From positions 9,258 through 73,257 of the forward strand of contig JANRJI010000079.1 in NCBI GenBank assembly GCA_033764055.1: a stretch of 64,000 bases of DNA. Reading direction: 5' to 3'. Position numbers and translations under genes: made by a program. Positions within the stretch are counted from its first letter, which is position 1; every line of letters starts with the position of its first letter. Positions 45,298 to 55,077 of the stretch are shown piece by piece. The DNA is from Ga0077555 sp033764055. GTDB lineage: Bacteria; Pseudomonadota; Alphaproteobacteria; Rhizobiales; Hyphomicrobiaceae. The notes beneath the pieces are model-generated. The model did no database searches. It saw only the letters and a program-made list of their open reading frames with translations, and was not told where the DNA came from.

Positions 45298-46407
45298 GTG
45301 CGCGGGTCTCCGAGCGCAAGCGCTATCGTGCTCGGCATCGAGACGAGCTGTGACGAGACGGCAGCCGCCGTGATCAGGCGCCACGCCGATGCTCGCGGGG
45401 AGATCCTGTCCAACGTGGTGCGCTCGCAATGGGAGGCGCACCGCCCCTACGGCGGCGTCGTGCCAGAGATCGCGGCACGTGCCCACGTCGCGTGCATCGA
45501 TGCGATCGTCGCCAACGCCATGCGCGACGCGAACGTCGATTGGACCGAGCTCGATGCGGTCGCCGTCACGGCGGGACCGGGCCTCGTCGGCGGCCTCATC
45601 GTAGGGCTTACGACGGCGAAGGCCATCGCGCTGGTGCACGGCCTGCCGCTGGTCGCCGTCAATCACCTCGAGGCGCATGCCCTCACAGCTGGCCTGACAG
45701 ACGGCCTGCGACCGCCGTACCTGCTGCTGCTCGTCTCCGGCGGCCACACCCAGCTCGTCGACGTGACCGAGGTCGGGCACTACGTGCGCCTCGGCACGAC
45801 CATCGACGACGCGCTCGGCGAGGCATTCGACAAGACGGCGAAGCTGCTCGGGCTCGGTTTTCCCGGCGGCCCGGCCGTGGAGACGGCGGCGCGCGAGGGC
45901 AGTCCTGGCCGTTTTTCGCTACCCAGACCACTGGCGGGCCGGCCGGAACCCAACTTCTCGTTTGCGGGCCTGAAGACGGCGGTGCGCCTGGCAGCCAGCA
46001 AAGTCGCGCCGCTCAGCGCGCGAGACGTGGCCGACATCTGCGCCGATTTCCAGGAGACCGTCGCAGCCATCGCCAGCGACAGGCTCCGCCGCGCAATGAC
46101 CATCGTCGAGCAGCGCCGCGGACCGAGAAAGGACGGCCGGCACGCCCTCGTCGTCGCGGGCGGGGTGGCGGCGAACCTGAGGCTCAGAGCGGCGATTGCC
46201 GAGGTCACGGGCCTTGCCGGGTGGCGCCTCGTGATTCCACCGCCCGCCCTTTGCACCGACAATGCCGTCATGGTGGCCTGGGCGGGCGCCGAGCAACTGG
46301 CACGCGGCAGGACCGACGGCCTCGACACCGCCGCCCGCGCACGCTGGCCGCTCGACGACACCGCTCAGCCACTGCTCGGCGCGGGCCGGCACGGCGCCAA
46401 AGCGTAG
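45298..46407 (+). CDS. tsaD: tRNA N6-adenosine threonylcarbamoyltransferase TsaD
   Basis: Transfers threonylcarbamoyl to A37 of tRNAs that read ANN codons, working with TsaB and TsaE. The ASKHA-fold protein has VLGIETSCDETAAAVI, VVPEIAARAHV, VTAGPGLVGGLIVG, NHLEAHALTAG (metal His pair HxxxH), LLVSGGHTQLV and VVAGGVAANLRLR. GTG 45298 puts the start about 13 residues before VLGIETS and gives 369 residues; GTG 45247 is also possible. It is divergent from hemC, a neighbourhood conserved across alphaproteobacteria. Confidence 0.95.
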   Translation: MRGSPSASAIVLGIETSCDETAAAVIRRHADARGEILSNVVRSQWEAHRPYGGVVPEIAARAHVACIDAIVANAMRDANVDWTELDAVAVTAGPGLVGGLIVGLTTAKAIALVHGLPLVAVNHLEAHALTAGLTDGLRPPYLLLLVSGGHTQLVDVTEVGHYVRLGTTIDDALGEAFDKTAKLLGLGFPGGPAVETAAREGSPGRFSLPRPLAGRPEPNFSFAGLKTAVRLAASKVAPLSARDVADICADFQETVAAIASDRLRRAMTIVEQRRGPRKDGRHALVVAGGVAANLRLRAAIAEVTGLAGWRLVIPPPALCTDNAVMVAWAGAEQLARGRTDGLDTAARARWPLDDTAQPLLGAGRHGAKA

Positions 46408-46655
46408 CACTGTGGAGACGCGGAGCTTCATCGCACATTGCGTCTGCTCGCCAGCCTGCGCCGACGGCCGTCACACGCAGCGCTCCACTGTCAACCTGCC
46501 CGCGATAAAATTTTCCCGTGGGTTTGTCCGGTGCCGGCGCTGCCTGCAACCGAGGAACAGGCGTGACATCGCCGCGAATCATCTATGCAGCAATCAGGAT
46601 CAGTTGCACGGCCATGGCGTCGTCCAACGCGATGGCCCGGATTGTTGGAGGCGAG

Positions 46656-48860
46656 ATGTCGCTTTTTGGCGCCTTGAGCGAGCTCATCGGTGGAGCGGCG
46701 CTGGCCGCCGCGCCCGCTTGCGATCTGGCTCTGCCATCAGAGACGCTTGGCGAGCGCCGGCGGTTCATTTCCTGGCTCGCCCTGCGCGATGAGATCCGGG
46801 ACATCCGGACCATCGTCGAAGCTCTCGGTCGCGAGATCTGGACCGGCGCCGAGACGCGTGGACTCGCACAGCGCGACCTCGAGGACCACGTGCTCTCGAC
46901 GGCCGAGCTGATCGCCGAGTGCCCGCCCCCGGCAGGCTTGCTCGCCGAGATGGCCGCGGCCCTGCGTGGCAACGGATCCGGGCAGGCGCACACGGGTGAG
47001 TCGGTGCCGCGGCGGATCGCGTTCGATCTGCTGTCGCGGGCCCGCAGCAATGGCCGGATCGCCACTCTCGGCCTAACCGAGGCCGTCGTTCTGTTCCTGG
47101 TCGACCGCGCCTTCACGCTGCTGACCAGTGACCAGAAAGTGCTGCTGCGCCTCGGACCGGCACTGGCCGACTTCGCTGGCGAGAAGGGCACGAGAACCGG
47201 CGGCGGGGGGGGCGGCCTTGCCGCACTCGGCATCTCCCGCGCGTTCGTGCAACGCATCGAGCATGCCGGCGGAGCCACGTATCTCACCGAGCTCGGGGAG
47301 CGCTTTGGCCTTGCCGAGCGCGCCATGCGCCGTCTGGTGGCCCTCGTCGACGGACAGGCGCCCGTTGGCAACGAACGGCTCGCGAGGCTCGAGCAGCTGA
47401 CGCAATGGCTCGGCGACGTTCGCGCCCAGCTGCTCAAGCCATCGAATGACGACGTCGAGGTGCGCCGCCTGAAGACCAGTGCAGCCTCTGCGCTGGCGGA
47501 GGGCGATTTCGAGGGCGCGATGGACGCCCTCCGCCATGTGAGACGGGAGCTTCGTGAAGGACGCAGGCGGTCCGAGGAGCGATTGCAGGACGAAGCCCTC
47601 GCGCTCAAGGCCCAGATGCTCGAGGAAGCCAAGGCGACCGCGCGTCTCGCCGAGTTGCTGGCGGCACGTGGCGAGCAAGCACAGGCTGCGGACCTCTTTG
47701 CCGAGGCTGCGCTGGCATTGCCACGGGCGGAGCGAGACACCGCCTGGCGCTACAACCTACAGCGCGCCGACGCACTGCTGCAGCACGCCCGTCAGCGCGG
47801 CGAGGCCGCCGCCCTCGGAGAGGCGATCACGGCCTACGGGCAGCTTGTTCGGCTCGCTGCGGAGAGCACCAATACCAAGGCATTGGCCGAAGCATGCCTC
47901 GGTCACGGTGACGCCCTGTCGGCGGCTGGGGAGCGCGAGGCAGGCAGCGGCAGGCTCAAGGATGCCGTCACGATCTATCAGAAGGCGATCCAGCTCTTGG
48001 AGAGGGAGCGGGACGCGGCCGGGTTGGTTCGAGGAAGGCTGGCCCTCGCCCGCGCGCTCGCGCGGCTGGGCGAGAGGGACGGCTCCACTGACGTTCTCCG
48101 GAAGGCTGCCCAGGCATTCCGGGATGCCGCCAGCGTGATTCCCGCCGACAAGCTGCCGGGCGAGCACGCACTCCTGAAGATGGGGCTCGGCAGCGTGCTG
48201 CTGGCCATCGAGGAGCGCGAAGGCGGGGCACCGTTGCTGGTCGAGGCGGCCGACGCCTACCGCTCGGCGCTCGCCGTCATCGATCAGGAGTCCGAGACCG
48301 AGCGCTGGGGAGAAGCGCAACTCAACCTTGGGCTCGCACTGCTGGGGATCGGTGAGCAAGAGGGCTCGTCGGCACGTCTCGAGGAAGCTGCGACGGCGTT
48401 CCGCGCTGCGCTGGAGGCGACTCCCCGCGTGCGCGTGCCGCAGAGGTGGGCGCTGGTGCAGATGAACCTCGGCAACGCGCTGGCTGCTCTCGGTGACCGC
48501 GACCCGACAGGCACCTCGATGCTCGATGAGGCGATTGCCGCCTACAACGCAGCTCTCGATGAGCTCGTCCGGGAAAGCGAGCCACTGAAGTGGGCCATCA
48601 CCCAGATGAACCTCGGCATGGCCCTCACGCGGCTCGGCGAGCGCAAGGACAAGCGGCGCCATTGGTTGGCCGCCGCCTCTGCGCTGGTGCCTGCACTCGA
48701 GGTCTTCGAGGCTGAGCGGGCAGACAACTTCGCAGAGATGACGCGTCGGAATCTCAAGCGCTTCCAGGACAGCTGGGATTCCTTCATCGGTCTGGCGCCG
48801 GCCAAGGAGGAGTCGACGCCTGCCGGCCAGTCATCGGTCAGAATTGCCAAAGCCGGTTGA
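46656..48860 (+). CDS. Large TPR-repeat protein of unknown function
   Basis: About 734 residues with no signal peptide. Residues 1-270 form an unrecognised, mostly helical domain with the odd glycine run GTRTGGGGGG and a YLTELGERFGLAERAMRRLV stretch. Residues about 290-350 are a charged coiled coil (LREGRRRSEERLQDEALALK). From about 355 to 700 there are repeated TPR units, several nearly regular: RWGEAQLNLGLALLGIGEQEG, RWALVQMNLGNALAALGDRD and KWAITQMNLGMALTRLGERK, the tetratrico pattern of peptide-binding or assembly scaffolds. The ATG at 46656 follows GGAGG. The partner is unknown. Confidence 0.7.
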   Translation: MSLFGALSELIGGAALAAAPACDLALPSETLGERRRFISWLALRDEIRDIRTIVEALGREIWTGAETRGLAQRDLEDHVLSTAELIAECPPPAGLLAEMAAALRGNGSGQAHTGESVPRRIAFDLLSRARSNGRIATLGLTEAVVLFLVDRAFTLLTSDQKVLLRLGPALADFAGEKGTRTGGGGGGLAALGISRAFVQRIEHAGGATYLTELGERFGLAERAMRRLVALVDGQAPVGNERLARLEQLTQWLGDVRAQLLKPSNDDVEVRRLKTSAASALAEGDFEGAMDALRHVRRELREGRRRSEERLQDEALALKAQMLEEAKATARLAELLAARGEQAQAADLFAEAALALPRAERDTAWRYNLQRADALLQHARQRGEAAALGEAITAYGQLVRLAAESTNTKALAEACLGHGDALSAAGEREAGSGRLKDAVTIYQKAIQLLERERDAAGLVRGRLALARALARLGERDGSTDVLRKAAQAFRDAASVIPADKLPGEHALLKMGLGSVLLAIEEREGGAPLLVEAADAYRSALAVIDQESETERWGEAQLNLGLALLGIGEQEGSSARLEEAATAFRAALEATPRVRVPQRWALVQMNLGNALAALGDRDPTGTSMLDEAIAAYNAALDELVRESEPLKWAITQMNLGMALTRLGERKDKRRHWLAAASALVPALEVFEAERADNFAEMTRRNLKRFQDSWDSFIGLAPAKEESTPAGQSSVRIAKAG

Positions 48861-49103
48861 CGACAAGGTGCATCTCGCGGCCCCACAGCACTGCGGCGGC
48901 GACGCGGCACGGATGTCGACCCGGTACGGTGCCGGCACTGTGCTACGGCCACTGCATTGCGGCCATCGTCGCCGAGCACTCTGCGCTCAGCAGCAGGGGC
49001 GCTCGCCTACAAGCTGCTTGGCAAGTGGTCAGCCCGACCTATAGAACGGCGAAGGTAGCTGAACAGTCGATCTGCGTGCCCTCCTCCACCAGAGATTGAG
49101 TCG

Positions 49104-50465
49104 ATGTCGGGTCAGACGCTCAAGACGGGTCACGCAGGGCCATTGCCAGTTCCGGCCACGCCGCCCTCGGAGCGTATCGAGCTGAAGGTCTACCGCGCCC
49201 TGACCTGGGCAGCGCTGCCTGTCGCCCCCGTCATCCTGAGGTTGCGCGAACGGCGCGGCAAGGAGGATCCCCGGCGGCGGGCCGAGAGGATGGGCCGCTC
49301 GTCGCTGCTGCGGCCGGGCGGCCAACTCGCCTGGATCCATGCAGCAAGCGTCGGCGAGACCAGCGCGGTACTGCCGCTGATGCTCGAGCTTCTGCAAGTG
49401 CGGCCTCGCCTCGAGCTGCTGCTCACGACCGGCACGGTGACCTCGGCGCAATTCGCCGCGGGACGTCTGCCGCCGCGCAGTCGGCATCAGTATGTACCGC
49501 TCGATTCGCCGCCACTGGTCGCACGGTTCCTGGATCATTGGCGACCGGATCTTGCTGTTTTCACCGAGCAGGAAATGTGGCCGAATCTCATTGTGGAGCC
49601 TGCGCGCCGCGGCATTCCACTGGCTCTCGTCAACGCCCGCATGTCCGATGCGTCGTTCGCGCGCTGGCAGCAGCGGGCCGGGCTCGCAGAGGCGCTGTTC
49701 TCCAGGTTCTCGGTCGTTCTCGCCCAAAACGACGCGTTGGCGCAGCGCTTCATGCGCCTCGGCGCCGGTCGCACATTTGCCGTGGGCAATCTCAAGATCG
49801 ACGCGCCAGCGCCGCCAATCGACGGCACAGCCTATGCGGCTCTCCGTGCTGCCCTTGGCGATCGGCCGCGGCTGCTCGCGGCCAGCACGCATGCTGGAGA
49901 GGAAGAGATCATCGCGGAGGCGCACCTGCAGATCGCAGCCCATTTGCCCGGGCTTATGACGATCATAGCACCGCGGCATCCGGACCGCGGCTCTGCCGTG
50001 GCTGCGGCTATCTCGGATCGCGGGCTCACCGTTGAACGGCGATCGACCGGAGCGCTGCCCGGGCCGACCACCGAGGTCTACGTCGCCGACACGATCGGCG
50101 AGCTCGGCACACTCTATGCGTCTACGCCCGTAGCGTTCATCGGTGGCTCGCTGGTTCCCCATGGCGGTCAAAACCCGATCGAGGCCGTGCGGCACGGCAC
50201 GGCCGTGCTCACCGGTCCTTTCACCCACAACTTCGCGGATCCCTTCCGTGCCCTCACCGATGCGGGCGGTGCCCGCGTGGTGACCAATGCCGATGGCCTC
50301 GCAGACGCCGTTGCGGCGTTGCTGGCCGACCCGGATGCCCTGGCACAGATGCAGGCTGGCGCTACGCGCGCACTCTCCTCACTGGCAGGCGCACTCGAGC
50401 GCACGGTTGCAGCGCTCCTGCCTCTCTTGGCGGACCCCTCGGAGGTACGCGGGCGTGCGGTTTGA
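49104..50465 (+). CDS. waaA: 3-deoxy-D-manno-octulosonic acid (Kdo) transferase
   Basis: Adds Kdo from CMP-Kdo to lipid IVA, the first step of inner-core LPS. The GT30 protein of 453 residues contains the catalytic Glu85 of AWIHAASVGETSAV, LLLTTGTVTSAQF, a Pro-rich membrane-contacting region, VFTEQEMWPNLI, NARMSDASFARWQ, LAASTHAGEEEII and VAFIGGSLVPHGGQNPIEAV, the donor-binding loop. It is cytoplasmic-face membrane associated. The start is supported by position and length. lpxK overlaps its end, so both are expressed together. Confidence 0.95.
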   Translation: MSGQTLKTGHAGPLPVPATPPSERIELKVYRALTWAALPVAPVILRLRERRGKEDPRRRAERMGRSSLLRPGGQLAWIHAASVGETSAVLPLMLELLQVRPRLELLLTTGTVTSAQFAAGRLPPRSRHQYVPLDSPPLVARFLDHWRPDLAVFTEQEMWPNLIVEPARRGIPLALVNARMSDASFARWQQRAGLAEALFSRFSVVLAQNDALAQRFMRLGAGRTFAVGNLKIDAPAPPIDGTAYAALRAALGDRPRLLAASTHAGEEEIIAEAHLQIAAHLPGLMTIIAPRHPDRGSAVAAAISDRGLTVERRSTGALPGPTTEVYVADTIGELGTLYASTPVAFIGGSLVPHGGQNPIEAVRHGTAVLTGPFTHNFADPFRALTDAGGARVVTNADGLADAVAALLADPDALAQMQAGATRALSSLAGALERTVAALLPLLADPSEVRGRAV

Positions 50466-51498
50466 CGAGCCGCGCTGGTGGTATTGCGACACGCCATCGG
50501 TCGCGCCGCATCTTCTTGCACCCCTGGCCGCCGTCTGGGGGCGCACCGCGCAACGCCGATACGTGCGGGCAGCCCACCTCAGGCCCGACCTGCCCGTCAT
50601 CTGCATCGGCAATCTGACGGCCGGCGGCACCGGCAAGACCCCTCTGGCGCTCCACGTGGCCGCGATGCTCGGCAGGCTCGGACGTCGCCCGGCTGTCCTC
50701 ACGCGAGGCTATCGCGGACGCATAGCGGGGCCGCACTGGGTCGCCGCCGGGCGCGATTCGGCGTCCGACGTGGGTGACGAGCCCCTCCTCCTAGGACGCG
50801 TCGCTCCGACGCTGGTGTCGCGCGATCGCGCGGCGGGCGCCCTTGCCATCGTCGGGTCCGGGGCCGGAATCGATGTCATCGTCATGGACGACGGGCTGCA
50901 GAACGGCGGCATCGCCAAGGATCTGACCCTGGCCGTCGTCGATGGCCGGCGCGGCTTCGGCAATGGTCATGTCATCCCCGCGGGACCGCTCAGGGCGCCG
51001 CTCGAGTTCCAGCTTAGTCTGGTCGACGCCGTCGTCGTGAACACACCGGAGGGCAGCGAGCCGGCCGGCGTCGGTCAATTCCTACGCGACCGGTTTCCCG
51101 GGCCGGTCCTCACGGCAACGACGCGACCCGCGGGGGACACATCGTGGCTCAAGGGCGAAAAGGTTCTCGCGTTCAGCGGGATCGGTGCACCCGAGCGATT
51201 CTTCGCACTGGTCGAGCGAAGCGGCGCGCAGATCGTCGAGCGCATCGCCTTTCCCGATCATCACAGCTTCGCGGAGGCCGACGCGCGGGGGCTGCTGACG
51301 CGCGCGACCGCACAGGCAGCCCGGTTGATCACTACTGAGAAAGATTGGGTAAGGCTGCGCGAGACCGGAGCCTCCGGGCGGCTCAAGCAGGTCTCGCGGA
51401 CGCTGCCCATCCGGCTCGATCTGGGAGCGCGCGACGCGTTGCGCCTCGAGGGCCTCGTGGCTGCGTCACTCGCGCGGCGTTCTGACCGAACGGCTTGA
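50455..51498 (+). CDS. lpxK: Tetraacyldisaccharide 4'-kinase
   Basis: Phosphorylates the 4' position of the lipid A disaccharide. The 347-residue protein has VICIGNLTAGGTGKTPLALHVA with the P-loop (about 52-62), LTRGYRGRIAG, VGDEPLLLGRVAP and VIVMDDGLQN (acidic catalytic region), all normal for LpxK. The GTG at 50455 overlaps the waaA stop by 11 bp and has GGAGG at 50441-50445. Its 3' end overlaps the convergent DUF2093 gene by 33 bp. Confidence 0.95.
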   Translation: MRFDEPRWWYCDTPSVAPHLLAPLAAVWGRTAQRRYVRAAHLRPDLPVICIGNLTAGGTGKTPLALHVAAMLGRLGRRPAVLTRGYRGRIAGPHWVAAGRDSASDVGDEPLLLGRVAPTLVSRDRAAGALAIVGSGAGIDVIVMDDGLQNGGIAKDLTLAVVDGRRGFGNGHVIPAGPLRAPLEFQLSLVDAVVVNTPEGSEPAGVGQFLRDRFPGPVLTATTRPAGDTSWLKGEKVLAFSGIGAPERFFALVERSGAQIVERIAFPDHHSFAEADARGLLTRATAQAARLITTEKDWVRLRETGASGRLKQVSRTLPIRLDLGARDALRLEGLVAASLARRSDRTA

Positions 51499-51732
51499 CG
51501 TATCTTGCCGGTCCCGGCTGCGCAGCTCGAGCTGCCGCTCGAGCGAAGCCTCCGCCGATATGTAGGGCTCCTGCAACTCTACGCTCCAATAGCGAAGATC
51601 GGCGAGCGCGATCGGCTTGCCGGTGACCGCACAGACGACGAAGTCGCCAGGCACGTCGATCCGGAACTCGCCGGCCTGATAGGTGACGCGTGCCTCGCCC
51701 TTCAGCCCAAAAAGTCGCTCGAAACGGTTCAT
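51466..51732 (-). CDS. DUF2093 family protein
   Basis: An 88-residue alphaproteobacterial protein of unknown function. ARVTYQAGEFRIDVPGDFVVCAVTGKPI, then LADLRYWSVELQEPYISAEAS define DUF2093. Residues past about 70 (RDRQDTSSRS..) are extra compared with the usual ~70-residue length and coincide with the 33-bp overlap with lpxK, so the end may have drifted. The start at 51732 is consistent with the family N-terminus. The gene is usually near lpxK/xseA, as here. Confidence 0.85.
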   Translation of the reverse strand: MNRFERLFGLKGEARVTYQAGEFRIDVPGDFVVCAVTGKPIALADLRYWSVELQEPYISAEASLERQLELRSRDRQDTSSRSVRTPRE

Positions 51733-51734
51733 CT

Positions 51735-52004
51735 CTAGGGCTCCCGAAGGGCCAAACCGCTGAATGGCCGCGGCAAACGCGCGGCACCATACATGGCGGC
51801 GCACGCCGTTGCCATAGGCTCTCCCGGAAAACGCAGCTCGTTTCGAAGGTGCAGCAGCACCGATTCACCGGCGACAGCGATCGCCGCAGGGTTTCGAAAC
51901 GCCTCCCAGCCGAACGAGCACGCACACGGGCTTCCCGGCCCTCGCTTCGTCCGCGGCGCTCGTGTCGTCGCGCGTGGGAACCGGGTCCCGTTGCATCGTG
52001 TCAT
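51735..52004 (-). CDS. Possible small hypothetical protein between DUF2093 and xseA
   Basis: An open frame of 89 residues on the xseA/DUF2093 strand. The C-terminal half (NPAAIAVAGESVLLHLRNE, MATACAAMYGAARLPRPFSG) reads like a real protein; the first 30 residues are Arg/Thr/Pro-rich. Third-position GC is not clearly raised and no ribosome-binding site is seen, so it may be spacer. The region between the flanking genes is otherwise 288 bp without features. Confidence 0.3.
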   Translation of the reverse strand: MTRCNGTRFPRATTRAPRTKRGPGSPCACSFGWEAFRNPAAIAVAGESVLLHLRNELRFPGEPMATACAAMYGAARLPRPFSGLALREP

Positions 52005-52020
52005 GGCATCCCGACCGGAG

Positions 52021-53685
52021 TCAGAACAGCGAGCCCTGGCCATCGGAGCCGCCGCGCGATGATGGCGGGGGGCGATTGCGGACGGGCTCCGAGGTGCGCC
52101 GGGGCTGGCCTGCGCTAGCGGCCCGGGGCGCGGTGGCGGGGCTATCCGGACGCGGCGCGGCATCGTCGCGGCGAGATGGGCCTTCGGAAACGACCGTCGC
52201 CTGGGCGTGACCGTCGGCCACCTCGACGTCGATCCGGGCTCCGTGCGCGATCCCGGCAACTGAACGGATGGCCCGGCCGGTGTCGTCCCGGACCACGGCG
52301 AAGCCGCGTCCGAGCACGCTACGATAGCTGAGCGAGGCCAGCATCTGCCCCTGGGCGTCAAGGCGCTGCCGGCGCCGCGACAGCAGGGTGGAGAAAGCCT
52401 GTGCCGTGCGCTGCGACAGCCCCTCGAAGCGCTCGCTGCAGCGCTCGACACGCGTCGCCAGAGCAGACGGTCTCAGCCGGCCTGCGGCGCGCTCCAGTTG
52501 CAGGCGACGTTGCGCCGCCACCTTGCCCAAGGCTTGGACTGCGCGGACGCAAGCCCGGTCCAGGCGGGACGTCTCGCGCTCGATCCGAACTGCGAGCAGG
52601 CGCGGTTGCAGGCGCGGCGCAACTCGGGCCAAGCGCTTGCCATGGGCTTGCGTATTGGCCATCAACGCGCGCGACAGGCGCTTCTCGGCGGCATCGAAGC
52701 GCTGTCTTGGCAGTGCGACCAGATCCTCCGGCCGAGGCAGGCCGCGGGCCGCGGCGCGCCAGTGGGCGCGAGCCTCCTCGAGCCGCCGGAGCGTGCGCTG
52801 CACGAGACGGTGTCCCAGCTCGCTCGTCCGCTCGACAAGCTCGGAATGCTTCGGCACCGCCCATTCGGCGGCTTTGGTCGGCGTCGGCGCCCGGGCATCC
52901 GCGGCCAAGTCGATCAGGGTCCAGTCGGTCTCGTGCCCCACCGCCGAGATGAGCGGGATCTGGCTTTCGGCGGCGGCGCGCACGACGATCTCCTCGTTGA
53001 ACCCCCAGAGATCCTCGAGACTGCCGCCGCCGCGTGCGACGATCAGCACGTCCGGGCGCGGCAGGCGGCCACCCACAGGCAGTGCGTTGAAGCCACGGAT
53101 GGCCGTGGCCACCTCGCGGGCGCAGGTCTCGCCCTGCACCCGGACCGGCCACAGCACCACGCGGGCCGGAAAGCGCTCGGTGAAGCCTGCCAGCATGTCG
53201 CGGATGACGGCGCCCGTGGGCGAGGTGACGATGCCCACGACCGCGGGCAGAAATGGCAGCGGACGCTTGCGGGCATCCTCGAACAGCCCCTCGGCCGACA
53301 GCTTGCGCTTGCGCTCTTCGAGCAACGCCATCAGCGCGCCGATGCCGGCCGGCTCGAGCGTCTCGATGACGATCTGATACTTGGAGGCGCCGGGAAACGA
53401 CGTTATGCGGCCCTGGGCGACGACCTCCAGCCCCTCCTCCGGGCGGAACCGGAGCTTGGCGAACGAGCCACGCCAGACCACGGCCTCGATCTTGGATTTG
53501 TCGTCCTTCAGCGAGAAATAGCAGTGGCCGGACGCGTGCGGTCCACGATAGCCCGAGATCTCGCCGCGCAAGCGAACGAAGCCGAAATTGTCCTCCAACG
53601 AGCGCTTGATGGCCGCGGAGAGGTCGGACACGGTATACTCGGCGACGTTGACACCCTGGCGGGCGGCGCGCGCTGGCTCGGCCAC
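52021..53685 (-). CDS. xseA: Exodeoxyribonuclease VII large subunit
   Basis: With XseB (not in the window) degrades single-stranded DNA bidirectionally. The ~554-residue protein has an N-terminal OB fold (EYTVSDLSAAIKRSLEDNFG, VRLRGEISGYRGPHASGHCY), the catalytic core (IVTSPTGAVIRDMLAGF, RGGGSLEDLWGFNEE, ISAVGHETDWTLID), a long helical region and a Gly/Pro/Arg-rich tail of about 80 residues beyond the usual end. AAGGAGG is too close to TTG 53694 but about 10 bases before GTG 53685, so GTG is preferred. It is divergent from purD. Confidence 0.95.
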   Translation of the reverse strand: MAEPARAARQGVNVAEYTVSDLSAAIKRSLEDNFGFVRLRGEISGYRGPHASGHCYFSLKDDKSKIEAVVWRGSFAKLRFRPEEGLEVVAQGRITSFPGASKYQIVIETLEPAGIGALMALLEERKRKLSAEGLFEDARKRPLPFLPAVVGIVTSPTGAVIRDMLAGFTERFPARVVLWPVRVQGETCAREVATAIRGFNALPVGGRLPRPDVLIVARGGGSLEDLWGFNEEIVVRAAAESQIPLISAVGHETDWTLIDLAADARAPTPTKAAEWAVPKHSELVERTSELGHRLVQRTLRRLEEARAHWRAAARGLPRPEDLVALPRQRFDAAEKRLSRALMANTQAHGKRLARVAPRLQPRLLAVRIERETSRLDRACVRAVQALGKVAAQRRLQLERAAGRLRPSALATRVERCSERFEGLSQRTAQAFSTLLSRRRQRLDAQGQMLASLSYRSVLGRGFAVVRDDTGRAIRSVAGIAHGARIDVEVADGHAQATVVSEGPSRRDDAAPRPDSPATAPRAASAGQPRRTSEPVRNRPPPSSRGGSDGQGSLF

Positions 53686-53796
53686 GATCGGCAATCCTCC
53701 TTCGTGTCGGACGTCCAGGATGATACGCTATCACACGCACGGCGGCCCCGCCTCGATGCCGGCCGTCCAGAGCTTTTGCGGGAAGACTCGAGACCG

Positions 53797-55077
53797 ATGC
53801 ACGTCCTACTGATCGGCTCCGGCGGCCGAGAGCATGCCCTGGCCTGGGCACTGTCCGCGAGCCCACTGCTGACGAGACTGACCTGCTCTCCAGGCAACGC
53901 CGGTATCGCCGAAATCGCAGAGTGTGCGACGCTCAATATCGCGCTGCATTCAGAAGTCATCCGATTTTGTCGCGAGCAGGGCGTCGACCTCGTCGTGGTC
54001 GGCCCGGAAGCACCACTGGTGGAAGGTCTCGCGAACGCGCTCGCTGCGGCCGGCATCAAGCATTTCGGGCCGACGAAAGAGGCCGCGAGGCTCGAGGGCT
54101 CGAAGGGCTTCACCAAGGATCTGTGCCGCGATCTCGGCATCCCGACGGCCGCCTACGGCCGGTTTTCCGACAGAGGCGCCGCGCTCGCCTATCTCACGCG
54201 CCAGCCGGTGCCGATCGTGATCAAGGCCGACGGCCTCGCTGCTGGCAAGGGCGTGGTCGTCGCGACGACGCGAGGCGATGCCGAGGCCGCCGTCGCGGCG
54301 TGCTTCGACGGCGCCTTCGGCGCGGCCGGCGCCGAGGTCGTCATCGAGGAGTTCCTGGACGGTGAGGAGGCGAGCTTTTTCGCCTTTTCGGACGGAACCC
54401 ACGCACTGGCCCTGGCTACGGCACAGGATCACAAGCGCGTCGGAGACGGCGACACCGGCCCGAACACCGGCGGCATGGGAGCCTATTCGCCCGCGCCGGT
54501 GATGACGCCGGAGATGACCGAGCGGACCATGGCCGAGATCGTCCGCCCGACGGTGGCCGGCATGGCGGCGCGGGGATGTCCGTTCAAAGGCGTGCTGTTT
54601 GCGGGCCTGATGATCACGGCCGACGGCCCCAAGCTGATCGAGTACAATGTCCGCTTCGGCGACCCCGAATGCCAGGTGCTGATGTTGCGCCTCAAGTCGG
54701 ACCTCCTCGCCGCGCTGTTGGCCGTGGCGGACGGCGTGCTCGCCAGCTTCGATCTGCGGTGGCACGACGACGCAGCGCTGACTGTGGTCTTGGCAGCGCG
54801 AGGCTATCCTGGGAGCTATGAGCGGGGCAGCGAGATCCGCGGGCTCGACAAAGCCGCCGAGGTGCCGGGCGTCGAGGTATTCCACGCCGGTACCCGCCGC
54901 GATGGGTCCCGGCTCCTTGCCGACGGGGGGCGCGTGCTCAACGTCACCGCGCGGGGTGCGACGATCGCCGAGGCCCGGGCCCGGGCCTATGAAGCGGTCG
55001 ATCGCGTAGACTGGCCAGATGGCTTCTGCCGTCGCGACATCGGGTGGCGGGCGATCGGCGAAAGGCGGCGCCCATGA
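53797..55077 (+). CDS. purD: Phosphoribosylamine-glycine ligase
   Basis: Second step of purine synthesis: ATP-dependent condensation of phosphoribosylamine and glycine to GAR. The 426-residue ATP-grasp protein has MHVLLIGSGGREHALAWAL (N-domain), VDLVVVGPEAPLVEGLAN, PIVIKADGLAAGKGVVVA (ATP-grasp loop), IEEFLDGEEASFFAF and LIEYNVRFGDPECQV, and all these blocks match the family. Start and length are standard. Its stop overlaps the start of the first dehalogenase-like gene by four bases (ATGA), so three genes should form one transcript. Confidence 0.97.
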   Translation: MHVLLIGSGGREHALAWALSASPLLTRLTCSPGNAGIAEIAECATLNIALHSEVIRFCREQGVDLVVVGPEAPLVEGLANALAAAGIKHFGPTKEAARLEGSKGFTKDLCRDLGIPTAAYGRFSDRGAALAYLTRQPVPIVIKADGLAAGKGVVVATTRGDAEAAVAACFDGAFGAAGAEVVIEEFLDGEEASFFAFSDGTHALALATAQDHKRVGDGDTGPNTGGMGAYSPAPVMTPEMTERTMAEIVRPTVAGMAARGCPFKGVLFAGLMITADGPKLIEYNVRFGDPECQVLMLRLKSDLLAALLAVADGVLASFDLRWHDDAALTVVLAARGYPGSYERGSEIRGLDKAAEVPGVEVFHAGTRRDGSRLLADGGRVLNVTARGATIAEARARAYEAVDRVDWPDGFCRRDIGWRAIGERRRP

